A stretch of DNA of 64,000 bases, from NCBI RefSeq assembly GCF_001680005.1, contig NC_033559.1:1-64000 (forward strand), given 5' to 3'. The notes below the pieces were generated by a model. The model did no database searches, was not told the origin of the DNA, and was given only the letters and a program-made list of their open reading frames with translations. Made by a program: the position numbers and the translations under genes. Every line of letters begins with the position of its first letter. Position 1 is the first letter of the stretch. This DNA comes from Plasmodium coatneyi. Lineage: Eukaryota > Apicomplexa > Aconoidasida > Haemosporida > Plasmodiidae. Below are positions 1 through 9,842 of this stretch, in pieces.

Positions 1-117
1 CCTAAACCCTGAACCCTGAACCCTAAACCCCGAACACTGAAACACGAACCCTAAACCCTGAACCCTGAACCCTAAACCCTGAACCCTGAACCCTAAACCC
101 TAAACCCTAAACCCTAG
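1..117. repeat. Telomere repeat tract
   Basis: The window opens with a tandem heptad array of CCCTAAA and CCCTGAA units, plus a few degenerate units such as CCCCGAA and CACTGAA at about 29-52. Read on the other strand these are TTTAGGG and TTCAGGG, the T/C-variable heptad known from P. knowlesi and P. vivax type telomeres. The tract ends at about 114-117, where unique sequence begins. This fixes the left edge as a chromosome end. Confidence 0.95.
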
Positions 118-292
118 AATAGAACTAAAAACCATGTCACTCTTGATTCAAATTACCACATAACTTTGGCATTAATTAGTATTATGTACATTCTAATAGT
201 AAATTCATTTTCATTTTAAAATATATTTGTACATACACACTCAAAAAAGAAGCAAACAAAAAAAGAAAAAAAGAAGAAAAAGCAGCACAATG

Positions 293-1448
293 ATGGCATC
301 TTCTGTGAAGCTGTTCATACTCACCTGTACCCTATTCTTGTGGACGCAATACCCCAACTGCGTACGACAAAAACTAATTAATTTCTAAAATCTGCGCATA
401 TATTTATTATAAATGAACTTCTATTTTTTTTCTTACTAAAAATGGAAGTAAAAAAAAGAAGAGAAAAAAAAAAAAAATTTCACCACCCTAACAACCCTTC
501 CTTCCACCATCCACCTAACCACCCTTCTCTTCCTTATCTCCTTTTTTTTTGTTTTAGGTGACTGCTGTAAGCACATCATCCAAGGGTGTAGAAACGCAAA
601 AAGAGAAAAGCACCCCCTTTGGCCCGACCACCAAAGGGGGTGGTGTAAAAACACAATTAAAACAAGAAAGTGGTGTAAGAACATCACTAAAATCCAAGTG
701 GAGTGATGATGATGCTACATCAAACAACAACAACGATGACGTCGTCCCTTTAAGGACGGAAAGAATAGACGCTTTCTTTGATCAGAACGATAAAAAATTA
801 TTTAACGATAAAAAGTTATTTCACCGACTCCATGCAACAAGAATTGGCAATAAGGGCAAAAATGGACGCCCCCAAATGGATAATGATGGTGCTTCCTATC
901 ACCCCTTTTGGAAGAACCGTCGCCACTGCGGTGCAATAGACTGCTCTTTGGACATCAGTTCCTCTATGGATAGAAGTTCCTCCATGGAAAGCAGTTCCCC
1001 CATGGATAGCACTTTCTCCATGGACAGCAGTTCCATGGACAATTCTGTGGATAGGAGTTCTACGGACAGCCTCTTTGAGGAGCGAAGTGATGGCCACTAT
1101 CAAACACCATATATAAAAAATGGAACACAGAATGGAAGAAGAATAGGGGTATTCCCACCCATGAACATTCGACCTAGAGGATTTTTTAATAAACTATTGT
1201 ATGCTATAAAAAGAAAATTATGGACAAGAAAAGGGGAAGCATTCCTGTCACCGTTCTTGTCATCACCTCTCGTATTGATAATTTCTGTGTTATATTTTTT
1301 CGCTTTGTGTTGTATCGGTGTAATTGTGGTTCTTTCTATAGGTGGTCCACCACCACCATACTCGTGGCCTCTTTGTTGTTTTGCCATTGTTGCCTTTATG
1401 GTATGTATTTTTTTGAGCGTAAAATTAGGTACGAATTGGAACGCTTAA
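293..1448 (+). CDS. Two-exon putative exported membrane protein, telomere-proximal copy
   Basis: Exon 1 is 293-361 (a second ATG at 290 is possible) and encodes a hydrophobic signal-like peptide, MASSVKLFILTCTLFLW. Exon 2 is 558-1448; donor C|GTACG and acceptor TTTTAG|GTGACT join in phase 0, about 319 residues in all. After a charged, Asn/Asp-rich stretch comes a degenerate SSMD/SSME repeat at about residues 150-190. The C-terminus has two hydrophobic segments, roughly 260-285 and 295-315, separated by the loop PPPPYSW, and ends KLGTNWNA. I see no canonical RxLxE/Q/D export motif. The gene is paired with the copy at 9843-11206, and long blocks are identical. Two C-terminal helices around a short loop recall 2TM Plasmodium exported families, but I do not recognise the family and assign no function. 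Confidence 0.8.
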
Positions 1449-2513
1449 GGAACCGTACCAAACTGTACCAAACCGAACCAAGCCGTTTTGGAGGAACCGT
1501 TACGAACCGTTTGGAAACCTCTTCGGAGGAACTGTTGTTTGGGATGAAGGAGAACCTTTGTTTGGGGTGGAAGGAAGGTTATTATGTGGTAGGTGGGTTG
1601 TTAGGAGTGGTAGGGTGGTAGGTGCAAGGAAGGTTGTTAGAGGTGTCAGAAGGAAGGTTGTGTTATGTGGGTGGTAGGAGGGTTGTTTGGGAGCTAGGGT
1701 GGTGGATGGGTTGTTAGGTGGTAGGTGGAAGGAAGGTTGTTAGATGGGTGGTGCAAGGAAGTTTGTTAGGGGTGTTGTAGGGAAGGTTGTGTTAGGTGGT
1801 TGGTGGAAGGAAGGAAGGTTTAGGGTGTAAAGAAGGAAGGTCAGTTCCTTTAGGGAGAAAATAAAAAAAAAAAAAAAAAAGTGTGTTGAAGAAGGTGTGC
1901 AGAGGGGTGCAGGTATGCATTTTAGGGTGAAGGGAAGGTTGCTCTTTTTTTTTTTTAAAGAAGAAAAAATTAAAAAATGTATAAAAAAAAATAAAAGAAA
2001 AAAAGAAGAAAAAAAAAAAAGAAGAAAAAAAAAAAAAAAAAAAAAAGGAAGGGAGGGAAGTGTGGAGGGAGGTGCACTTAGGGGTAGTATGTGGGTGGAA
2101 GGTGTAAAGAAGGAAGGTGGTGTTAGATTGTTATGTGGTGGAAGGATGATTCTTAGGGTGGAGTGAGGAAGGGAAGGTTGCTGGGGTGGAGGGAGGAAGG
2201 GAAGGTACTTCCTTAGGGAAGGAATGTTGTTAGGGGTTTTGGGGGTGGTAGGTGGTTTGAAGGGGTCTTAGGGGTGGAAGGAAGGTTGCTTTTTCTTCCT
2301 TTAGGAAGAAGAAGAACAAGAAGAAGAAAAAAAAAAAAAAAAAAAAAACAAGGAAAAAAAAAAAGTATTCTCAGAAGAAAAGGACGTAAGGAATGAATGT
2401 ATGTGTACGTTCTGTTGTACACACTATGTGTAGATACTTAGTGAAATACTATTTTCCATTTAGGAAGTAACGATTCCATTGTTAATAAATAGTGTGGTAG
2501 AAAAAAGAAAAAA
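1449..2513. repeat. G-rich minisatellite and poly-A region between membrane gene 1 and SICAvar gene 1
   Basis: No gene is seen. The first part (1449-1764) is the 3' flank of the membrane gene and is virtually identical to 11207-11524. It is followed by variants of the unit AGGTGGAAGGAAGGTTGTTAGG, two long A-runs (about 1860-1880 and 1966-2046) and a block (about 2048-2500) that matches the region upstream of SICAvar gene 3 (about 39123-39590). Open frames here are simple-repeat translations. Confidence 0.8.
2404..2423 (+). promoter_or_regulatory. Conserved SICAvar upstream motif, copy 1
   Basis: TGTACGTTCTGTTGTACACA lies 91 bases before the gene 1 start codon. Near-identical copies sit 90 bases before gene 3 (39486-39505) and 74 bases before gene 5 (53331-53350). 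It is flanked by TGTAC at both ends. Function is inferred only from conservation in sequence and position. Confidence 0.45.
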
Positions 2514-5500
2514 ATGGCTCCGCCGAAGACTAGTGAATATGAACATCCTTCTAAGGTAGAGGAGGAAGTGGGGGATGATGTTGCATATGGTGCGCCTCGT
2601 GCACGTAGTGCGGAAGGAGCAACAAACAATGAAGCTAACAAAGTTCGTCGACGTAAGAAGAGAGAATATCTATTAACTATCAATTCAGAACCCGGAGTAC
2701 AAATAGCGGAGGTTCCCGGTGACGGGTATAGATACGACTATGGTTACTTATATATATGTAATATATATATATACTTTAAAAAAGTAGTGGAACCACGGTA
2801 AAAAAAAAAATTATTCTCTCTCACTCTCATTCTCTATGTGTTCTTTTTTTCCCCTTCCTATAGGTCAAATGCAGAAAGTGGTGTAATTCTGACAGTGGAT
2901 GGAGATCGACTTCTTCCACGCACACCATCAGCTCCTACAGGTGGTGCCACCACCTGCAACACTGATTTACACACACGCTTAAAGACTGTCACGGAGAAAT
3001 GGTTTCAACTCAGGGGTAAGAAGAAAACACAGGAGCAGGACTTGGTAAGTAGTACTATTAATCACTGTAATTTATTGATACTTCCCTGGGGTTGTATGTC
3101 TTATTTGTGTGAACAAAGAGTGGATGGAACTTGGTTTTATGTGCTCACGGAGTGCCCATATATATGCTCTTCCTTTTCTTCTTATATGGGCAGACGGCCT
3201 TTTGGAAGGACGTCGAAAATGTACTCGGAAAATTAGCTAAGGCTCTAACAGCTACTGAAGAACCAAACAATAATCTGTGCAACAATAGTGCTGGGAAGCA
3301 AAGTCGTACACTAACTGAAAGCGAAAAGACTGCATGTAAGAACATTGCTAAAGGGTTGAAAGGTATATACGGTATTCAGCTTACAAAGTCAGATAAGCAG
3401 CAGCACCCTGTTGAGAACCAAAAATTTGAGCAAACAATAGGTTGTCTCATGTTAAATTTGTACGCTCAGGAAATAAAGAAAAAGTGTCCCATCATGGGGG
3501 AAACTGTTCAACAAGCTTTTCCTATCCATGAGAAGCTTCACAAAACTGCATGCGCAGATAAGGTCAATAATTGTGTTCAATGTGAGTGGGACGAATGTGC
3601 AAATTATACTCTTAAAGAAGGAGTGGACCTGAGAACAAAATTGAAAGCAATGCTCCTGGAGAATAAGGACATAAAAAAAACAATGTCTACAATAAGTGAT
3701 TCATGTAAGCAAAGTAGCACAACACCATCCTAACAACACCACCACACTATCACCAACACCACACTAACAACCCACCTACCACCTAACAACCCACCTACCA
3801 CCACCACTAACAACCTTCTTTCCTTACAGCCGCTATTGGGGGATGGTTCACACTATTTTCGAACGATGTGTCTAGAGATGACAAAAAGAACTATGAAGAA
3901 TTGGACCCTCTACTATCCTTATGTGGAGGGTTGAAAGAAGATCTTGGCGATGTCATGGAGAAGTATGAGGGTTTCTGTGAAGTTATGATAAGAAATATAA
4001 TATTGACGACAGGCGTTCCAAAGCAATATAAAAACGAAAAGGGAAAAACATCATGTGAAAAGATCGTAAGGGGAATTCCTGTATGTGATTTATTAAAAGC
4101 ATGGATGTATTATACGAGTATCTTCTGTGTCCCTAAAGATGTTATTGTATATGTCCTTAGCATTGTGCAACAGGTAAGGGAAATATTAAATAAGAATCAG
4201 AAGTATGTGGAATGTGCTTATGAGGATGCACTTAACATTCCTTATGGAGGCGGTACGGATGTGTTAGATGAAGCGTACCACCTATTTGGCACAAGTACGT
4301 TGTATCATAAAATAGAAGCATTAACTAACAAGAAAGCATGGTGCTTAGAGGCGCCTACGCGTCCAAAACTTGCACGGGATGATCTTGGAGTGGGTGATCG
4401 AATAATCAATGGTAATGACCACCTGAAGGAATTGAAAGAAGTTGTTGAGAATGTTACGGAAGTATTAAAAGAGGAGGAAGGAGGGGAAGGTGGGGTGTCT
4501 GAAACAAGTGAAGCGAAAGAGTCAGGCAAAGAAAAACCGGAGGAGGAGAAACCATCAGCGTCTGACGTCACTGATAAAAAAGAGGACCCAGGTAAGGTTA
4601 CAATATCTTCTAAGGTGGCAACTCCCACTAGATCGGAATGTGGAAGTGGGCAAGCAGCTAGTCCAGAGAAAGCATTTTCATGTGCTGAAATGCTCGCTGG
4701 GGAAAGCACTCAAATTGGTACTAGTACTAATAACCCAAGCGGTAACTGGAATAAGGACACAGGGATCATGCCATATGGGGGCGGGGCGGCGGAATGCCTG
4801 GTAGTACACCCGGTACTAGTGTTTATAAACACTTCTTTTACTTTCATCACTTTAGGTGCTGATGTCAAAGAGGAAAAGACTTCGGAGGAACCAGGTTCCC
4901 CAGGGGAAGATACCGTGACGAAGGTGGAACCATCAGAACAGGAACAGGCTGAGAATGCTGATGGGGGCGTTACTGAGCAAGTTCAGCCCGTTACACCTGC
5001 CCCAGCTCCTTCACCTGGTCATGCTAGTGCTGGAGGTGGAGGAGGCAGGGCAGGAGCAAGTAAAGCTGATTTAAAATCACCTAAGACTGCCAGACTTATT
5101 AACAAGATGGACCACCCCGTCCTTCCTTACGTCCCTCTTGCTCCTGCCTTGCTTGGTATTTCTGTTATGAGTTATTTACTTTGGAAGGTAAGAAAAGAAA
5201 AAATTAATATTAGAAGAAAGAGGAAAAAAAAAAAAAGGGTTCAGGATTTCACATTTAGGGTGTATAGAATTTAATATTTAAGGGTGTAGGAGACTTCTCA
5301 TTTAACGTGCTGGATTTCGCATTTTAGGGTGTGTGTTTGTAGGATTTCGCATAGTACACTTGGGTTTGAAGTAGTAATTACTGTTGCGTGAACAAACGTT
5401 TCGCACCCCTATTTAAAAAGCATTTTCTCTCTTTTTTTTTTTCCTTTTTTTGTAGTACTTTGGCATGCTTCGTAAGACAAGAAAACGTTACAGAAGAGCT

Positions 5501-5872
5501 CATCAAGTACGTGGCCCAACCATACAAGAACAACTCCTTGACCATCTTGAGCAGGATGGTCCACATGAATATACCGTAGTAAAGGAACGCACACCTCGTT
5601 CAACGCCTATAAAAAGGAGGAAAAAACGGGTTCCTGGTCGTCGCCGTCGTGGTGTACGTCGCCGCATGATTATTGATATTCATTTAGAAGTCTTAGACGA
5701 ATGTCAAAAAGGGGACCTGCATACGACGAAAGAAGAGTTTTTTGAAATATTGGTTCAGGAATTCATGGGAAGCAAATTTATGAAAGAAGAAAATGTTCCT
5801 AAGGAACAGGTTCCAAGTTCAGATTTCGGCTTTAGGGAGAAAGTCTTTGCTCCTAAGGAAGGTGTTTCCTGA
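2514..5872 (+). CDS. SICAvar: SICAvar gene 1, variant erythrocyte-surface antigen
   Basis: Proposed exons: 2514-2725, 2864-3044, 3194-3704, 3830-4591, 4856-5187 and 5456-5872; phases agree throughout (about 804 residues). Exon 1 starts MAPPKTSEYEHP and closely resembles exon 1 of gene 3. Exon 3 is a cysteine-rich module (FWKDVENVLGKL, then CKNIAKGLKGIYGI) of the type I read as SICA beta. Exon 4 (SRDDKKNYEELDPLL, CDLLKAWMYY) is the other type, read as SICA alpha. A Pro/Glu/Gly-rich hinge leads to the membrane segment LPYVPLAPALLGISVMSYLL, and the last exon YFGMLRKTRKRYRRAHQVRG is the family's constant cytoplasmic tail. Two putative introns (2881-2940 and 4592-4855) are open and divisible by three, so retention is possible. 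With only two ectodomain modules it is short for the family. Confidence 0.85.
5279..5360 (+). repeat. Last-intron repeat of SICAvar gene 1
   Basis: Degenerate copies of the unit GGATTTCGCATTTTAGGG followed by a GTGTGT stretch lie in the intron before the constant last exon. The same array occurs in the last intron of all five SICAvar genes here. Confidence 0.75.
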
Positions 5873-6627
5873 GGGAACACGTTCCAAGTTGAGATTCCGG
5901 GTTTAGGGAGGAAGAGTTTCTTCCTAAGGATGAAGTTCCTGAGGTAAATGTTCCTATGGATGATGTTCCTAAGGAACAAGTTCCAAGTTCTAATTCCGGG
6001 TTTAGGGTGTAATAAATATATTTTTTCTTTTTTTTCGTTATTGCATGACAGTGTTTAGGTTCATGTGTAATTAGTATAAGCCGGGAAAAAAAAAATTTTC
6101 CACTTCATTTTGATTTGTTTTGGTAAAATTTTTTTTATTGAGGATCCAAAATATGTTAATTTTTTTGGTTATTGTTTTCTATGTTTATAATATTTTTTTT
6201 GGTTTTAATAGTTTTCTACTCCCTAATTCCAATTATGGACATTTGAAAAGTGGTTTCAAAAATTGTGCGTGAGGATTCGAGCGAAGGTTCCCGCGAGAAT
6301 TCTCACGCTCCTTTGTACAGTTATTCATACATACGAATGAAAAGGTAAGAGAAGGAAAGAAGGAATAAGATGGAATAAAAAAGAAAGAAGTAAAGAAAGG
6401 AAGAAGGAAGGAAAGAAGGAATAAGGAAGGAAAGAAGGAATAAGGAAGGAAAAAGAAGGAATAAGGAAGGAAAAAGAAGGAAGTGTCTCTTTTTATTGTT
6501 TCTTACATAGCATATAAGCTTTATAATGGTCATTTATGCGTCCCCCCTCTTGAGGGAGCGGGCACACACTCATTCCACATTCCAAATGAATGTTACATTC
6601 CACACAATGTGTTACACAACGGTGGTG
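5873..6627 (+). other. SICAvar gene 1 3' flank with untranslated remains of tail repeats
   Basis: After the stop, about 5880-6012 still carries the repeat that codes VPKEQVPSS and GFR in longer tails, including GGGTTTAGGG, but out of frame or behind stops. A conserved AT-rich 3' flank (about 6013-6140, with ATAAGCCGGGAAAAAA) follows, seen after all five SICAvar genes. At 6340-6482 there is a GGAAAGAAGGAATAAG simple repeat. The last part, from about 6500, is the 3' flank of the convergent KIR-1. Confidence 0.7.
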
Positions 6628-8724
6628 TTACATCCGACTGTAACCTACATTCGTTCTTTGATGATGACCTGGTGTACTATTATTATTTCCATTTGTTCCT
6701 GCTCCTGTTCTTGTCTTCCCTCCCCTGGTAGGCTGTCTTCTGTTGTATGCACCAGAGCATAGTGTGGAATTTCCTGTTGGACCTATTGTGGAAGTATCCG
6801 TTGAATCGTATGTTGAATAATTCTCTGTTAGAGTATCAAAGTCCCTTTCAATTGTTGTTCTTTTCCTTCTCCTATTTCTTCCTGCACTGCTTCCAGAATG
6901 GTTACTGAACCAAGAAGACCATGGTTTATACTAAAGCGAAGGAAGGTTGTTAAGCGTGTAGGTTGTTAGGGGTGGTAGTTGGAAGGAAGGAGGTCTAAGG
7001 AGGAGGAAGGAAGGGGTCTAAGGATATAAGGAAGGTTCTAAGGAATAGAAAGTAATGGGTCTAAGAAAGGAAAGGAAAGAAGGAATAAGAAGGAAAGAAA
7101 GGAAAGAGGGAATAAGAAGGAAAGAATGAAAGAAGGAATAAGATAGAATAAAAAAAGGAGGAAAGAAGGAATGAAGGAATAAGAAGGAAGGATGTTAGGG
7201 CTGGTAAGGGGTGGAAGGAAGGATGTCTAAGGAAGGAAAGGGTCTAAAAAAGGAATGAAAGGGGTCCAAGGAAAGAAGAATAGGTCTAAGGAGGGAAGCA
7301 AGGGGTCTAAAGTATGAAGGGAAGGAAGGGGGCGAAGGAAGGAAGCAGGAGGAGGGAATGGGACGGAAAAGAAGGGATGAAGCAAAGAGAGTGAAGAAAT
7401 AGGTGTGAAGGAAGGGCGTGTTAGAAGGAGTGGGTTAGAAGGAAGGAATATCTCAGGAAGGAAAGGAATGTCTAAGGACGAGTGAAGGAAGGGTCTAAGG
7501 AAAGAAGGAAAGGAAAGCACCGAAGGGGTCTAAGGAGGAAACGAAGGAAGGGTCTAAGGAAGGGGGTCTAAGGAGGAGGAAGGAAAGGGAAGGGTCTAAG
7601 GGAGGAAGGGATCTATGGAAGGAAGTGTTCTATGGAAGTAAGGATGTCTAAGGAGGAAAGGAAGGGTTTAAGGAGGAAGGAGGAACGAAGGGAGGGTCTA
7701 CCATTATTTATATTTCACAACTATTGTTTTAGTTCCTACCTTATATGCGAGGAAAAGGAGTGGGGGTAATTCTAGTAGGGCTAAGGTACCAAAAGCAGAA
7801 GAAAGGGAAGAAGCAGCACTCGCTTTACTTACAGCTTCTTCTGCTGCAAGGGATGCTGCCTTTGCTGCTTGTTGTGCTGCTTCTTTTTCCTGTTCTGCCT
7901 GCTTTGTTTTCTGTTGTGCATCTTGTATGGCAAAATTTTTTGTACAGTAAGAATCTAACGCTTTTGCCATAACACAATAGAACTTGTATTTGTTATTATA
8001 GTCGTAACAATAGTCACCACCTTCAATATATGTTCTCCCTGCTATGCAACTTTGTCCCGCAGAATCACATGCTGTGGAAACTTCACTCAAGTACTTTGAC
8101 CAGTTCCCATTACAATCCGTCCAACTGTTCAGTAACATCTTATTTATCTTCTCATGTTCGTAATAATATTCATATACTCTTTTCATTTGGCTGACTACTG
8201 TTTTGTTAACATCGCTGTATTTAATTCTACATTTGTCCAAATGAACATCTGTCAGCGTAGTGTGAATTGCAGTCAGAAGTTCTGAAAATGTATGATTATT
8301 GCTTAAATACTTCCCATATGTATCTCCTAACCAAAAATAAAAGAAGAGACAAGGTTCTTTATTTTCGTAGTTTGATTGCTCATTCTGCTGGCATGCGTAA
8401 CAATAAGCCTTTGCGATTTTCTCCGCGTCTATAATAATTTTCTCACATCCCTGGAATTTAGTGTTTAATTGAGCCTTTAATTTTTGAGGGTCGGCCTTAG
8501 TGCCAGTGCAGTTCTGCGTACCACTGTCAAAGTTATTGTAGAACTTGCTGTATGAAGTTAACTGATTTAAAAATTGATCCTGCGAAAATGTAAATGGTAG
8601 AAAAGAAGTGGTATATATATATAATTATATATGTCTGTATATACATATATATATATATATTCCACACGTTATTCAAATACTCCTTTTAAATTAAGGAAGT
8701 AATAAAGGGCCTTACGTCAGCCAT
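6628..8724 (-). CDS. KIR: KIR-1, PIR-superfamily variant antigen
   Basis: Exons on the minus strand: 8716-8724 (codes MAD), 7740-8579 and 6628-6930, all phase 0, about 383 residues. The ectodomain has the family pattern of scattered cysteines and the block CLFFYFWLGD. It ends in an Ala/Glu-rich, probably coiled stretch (about residues 220-255), then FGTLALLELPPLLFLAYK as the single membrane helix. The tail exon starts YKPWSSWF, is Arg/Ser/Thr-rich and ends GYSRM. The second intron is a long purine-rich repeat. The gene is convergent with SICAvar gene 1. It belongs with KIR-2 and KIR-5 by its SSLSSAFGT membrane exon and G-rich intron. PIR proteins are variant and exported to or near the red-cell surface in related species. 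Confidence 0.88.
6950..7700. repeat. Purine-rich minisatellite in KIR-1 intron 2
   Basis: The whole intron consists of variants of GGAAGGAAGGGGTCTAAGGA with a shorter GGAAAGAAGGAATAAGA part. The purine-rich strand is the plus strand, so a KIR-1 pre-mRNA would carry long pyrimidine tracts. Open frames within it are repeat translations. Confidence 0.85.
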
Positions 8725-9842
8725 TTTGTTTACACGAACTCTTGTTTATATTCTTCCTTAAGAATTGTTCACACAATTATGTAATAGCAAAGTATATGAG
8801 GTTTTTGTTTGTTTGTTCTATGATGATTGGATTGTAAGTGTAGGGGTGAATTTGGAAATTTTCATTTCTTGTTTCTTCAATAATAATAATAATAATATAT
8901 ATTCCTTAATTCCTTGAACAATAGTAATATACCACATACACAAATTTGTACATCAAAATCATTACACATGTACATTGGAGTCATTACATATGTACATTGT
9001 GGCCATTACATATGTGCATATATATAATTAAGGTAAAAAAATATATAAAGAATTAAGCCCAAAAGAAAAAAAAAAGTACTCCTCCTAATTTTTTTTTAAT
9101 GCATATATATATATTGTATACAGTTCATCTATATTCATATGTGCAGTTCTTACATATATATGTATAAGGAGGAACGTTCCACCGCCCTTCCCCTTTCCTG
9201 GATGTGTATATTCATAAATATACTGTGAAGAGGGTAAATTTATATGAACTGAAATGAAAAAAAGCGTACGAAATATACATAGAATTTCCATTAATTATGC
9301 ATACAAGGGAGAAATATATCCATCCTTATAGTATATGCTTGACAGTACATCCTCCACTCTTCCCTTTTGTTGATGTGATTGTTCAGTAATGATAAATTGT
9401 TTTTTTCTTCCTTTTTTTTTTTTTATATTTAACATTATTTTCCCCTCAAAAAAAAAAAAAAAAAAAAACGGGTAGTAATTTTTTAGTGTATACATGTATA
9501 AAAATCCCACTGTTAAAAATGTGCATAATAATTTGCTACTCCACCTCTCATTACAGCGTCAAAAGTAGTGTGGAATACTATGGAGAGTGTGAGGGAGGGG
9601 TGTAACATTCTCTTTTTTTTTTTTTCTCATAAAAGGGAATAGGATTATTAAGGATGTTATCATCATAAATTGTATAGAATAGAACTAAAAACCATGTTCC
9701 TCTTATTTCAAATTATCACATAACTTTGGCATTAATTAGTATTATGTACATTTTTATTACTTCCTTCATTTTAAAAATATATATTTGTACACACACACTT
9801 AGAAAAGGAAGTAAACAAAGAAGAAGTAAAAACAGCAAAGTG
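8725..9842. other. Upstream region of KIR-1 and of membrane gene 2
   Basis: AT-rich and without a gene. It holds a 23-base element near KIR-1 (8765-8787), a pyrimidine-rich intergenic element at about 9110-9250 that recurs upstream of other KIRs, and from about 9675 the 5' flank of membrane gene 2, which matches 116-290 at the telomere edge. Confidence 0.6.
8765..8787 (-). promoter_or_regulatory. Conserved KIR upstream element, copy 1
   Basis: A 23-base block beginning TTGTTCACACAATTATG on the plus strand, 41-63 bases upstream of the KIR-1 ATG, is identical to 20304-20326 upstream of KIR-2. KIR-5 has a degenerate version (about 29760-29785). A promoter or 5' UTR role is inferred from conservation. 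Confidence 0.4.

Noticed and set aside
816..1103. Minus-strand open frame opposite the membrane gene, and similar shadows at 10640-10828, 4305-4709, 42203-42577 and 48345-48743
   Set aside because: They lie antisense to clear coding exons whose repeats (SSMD, acidic or Pro runs) keep the other strand open.
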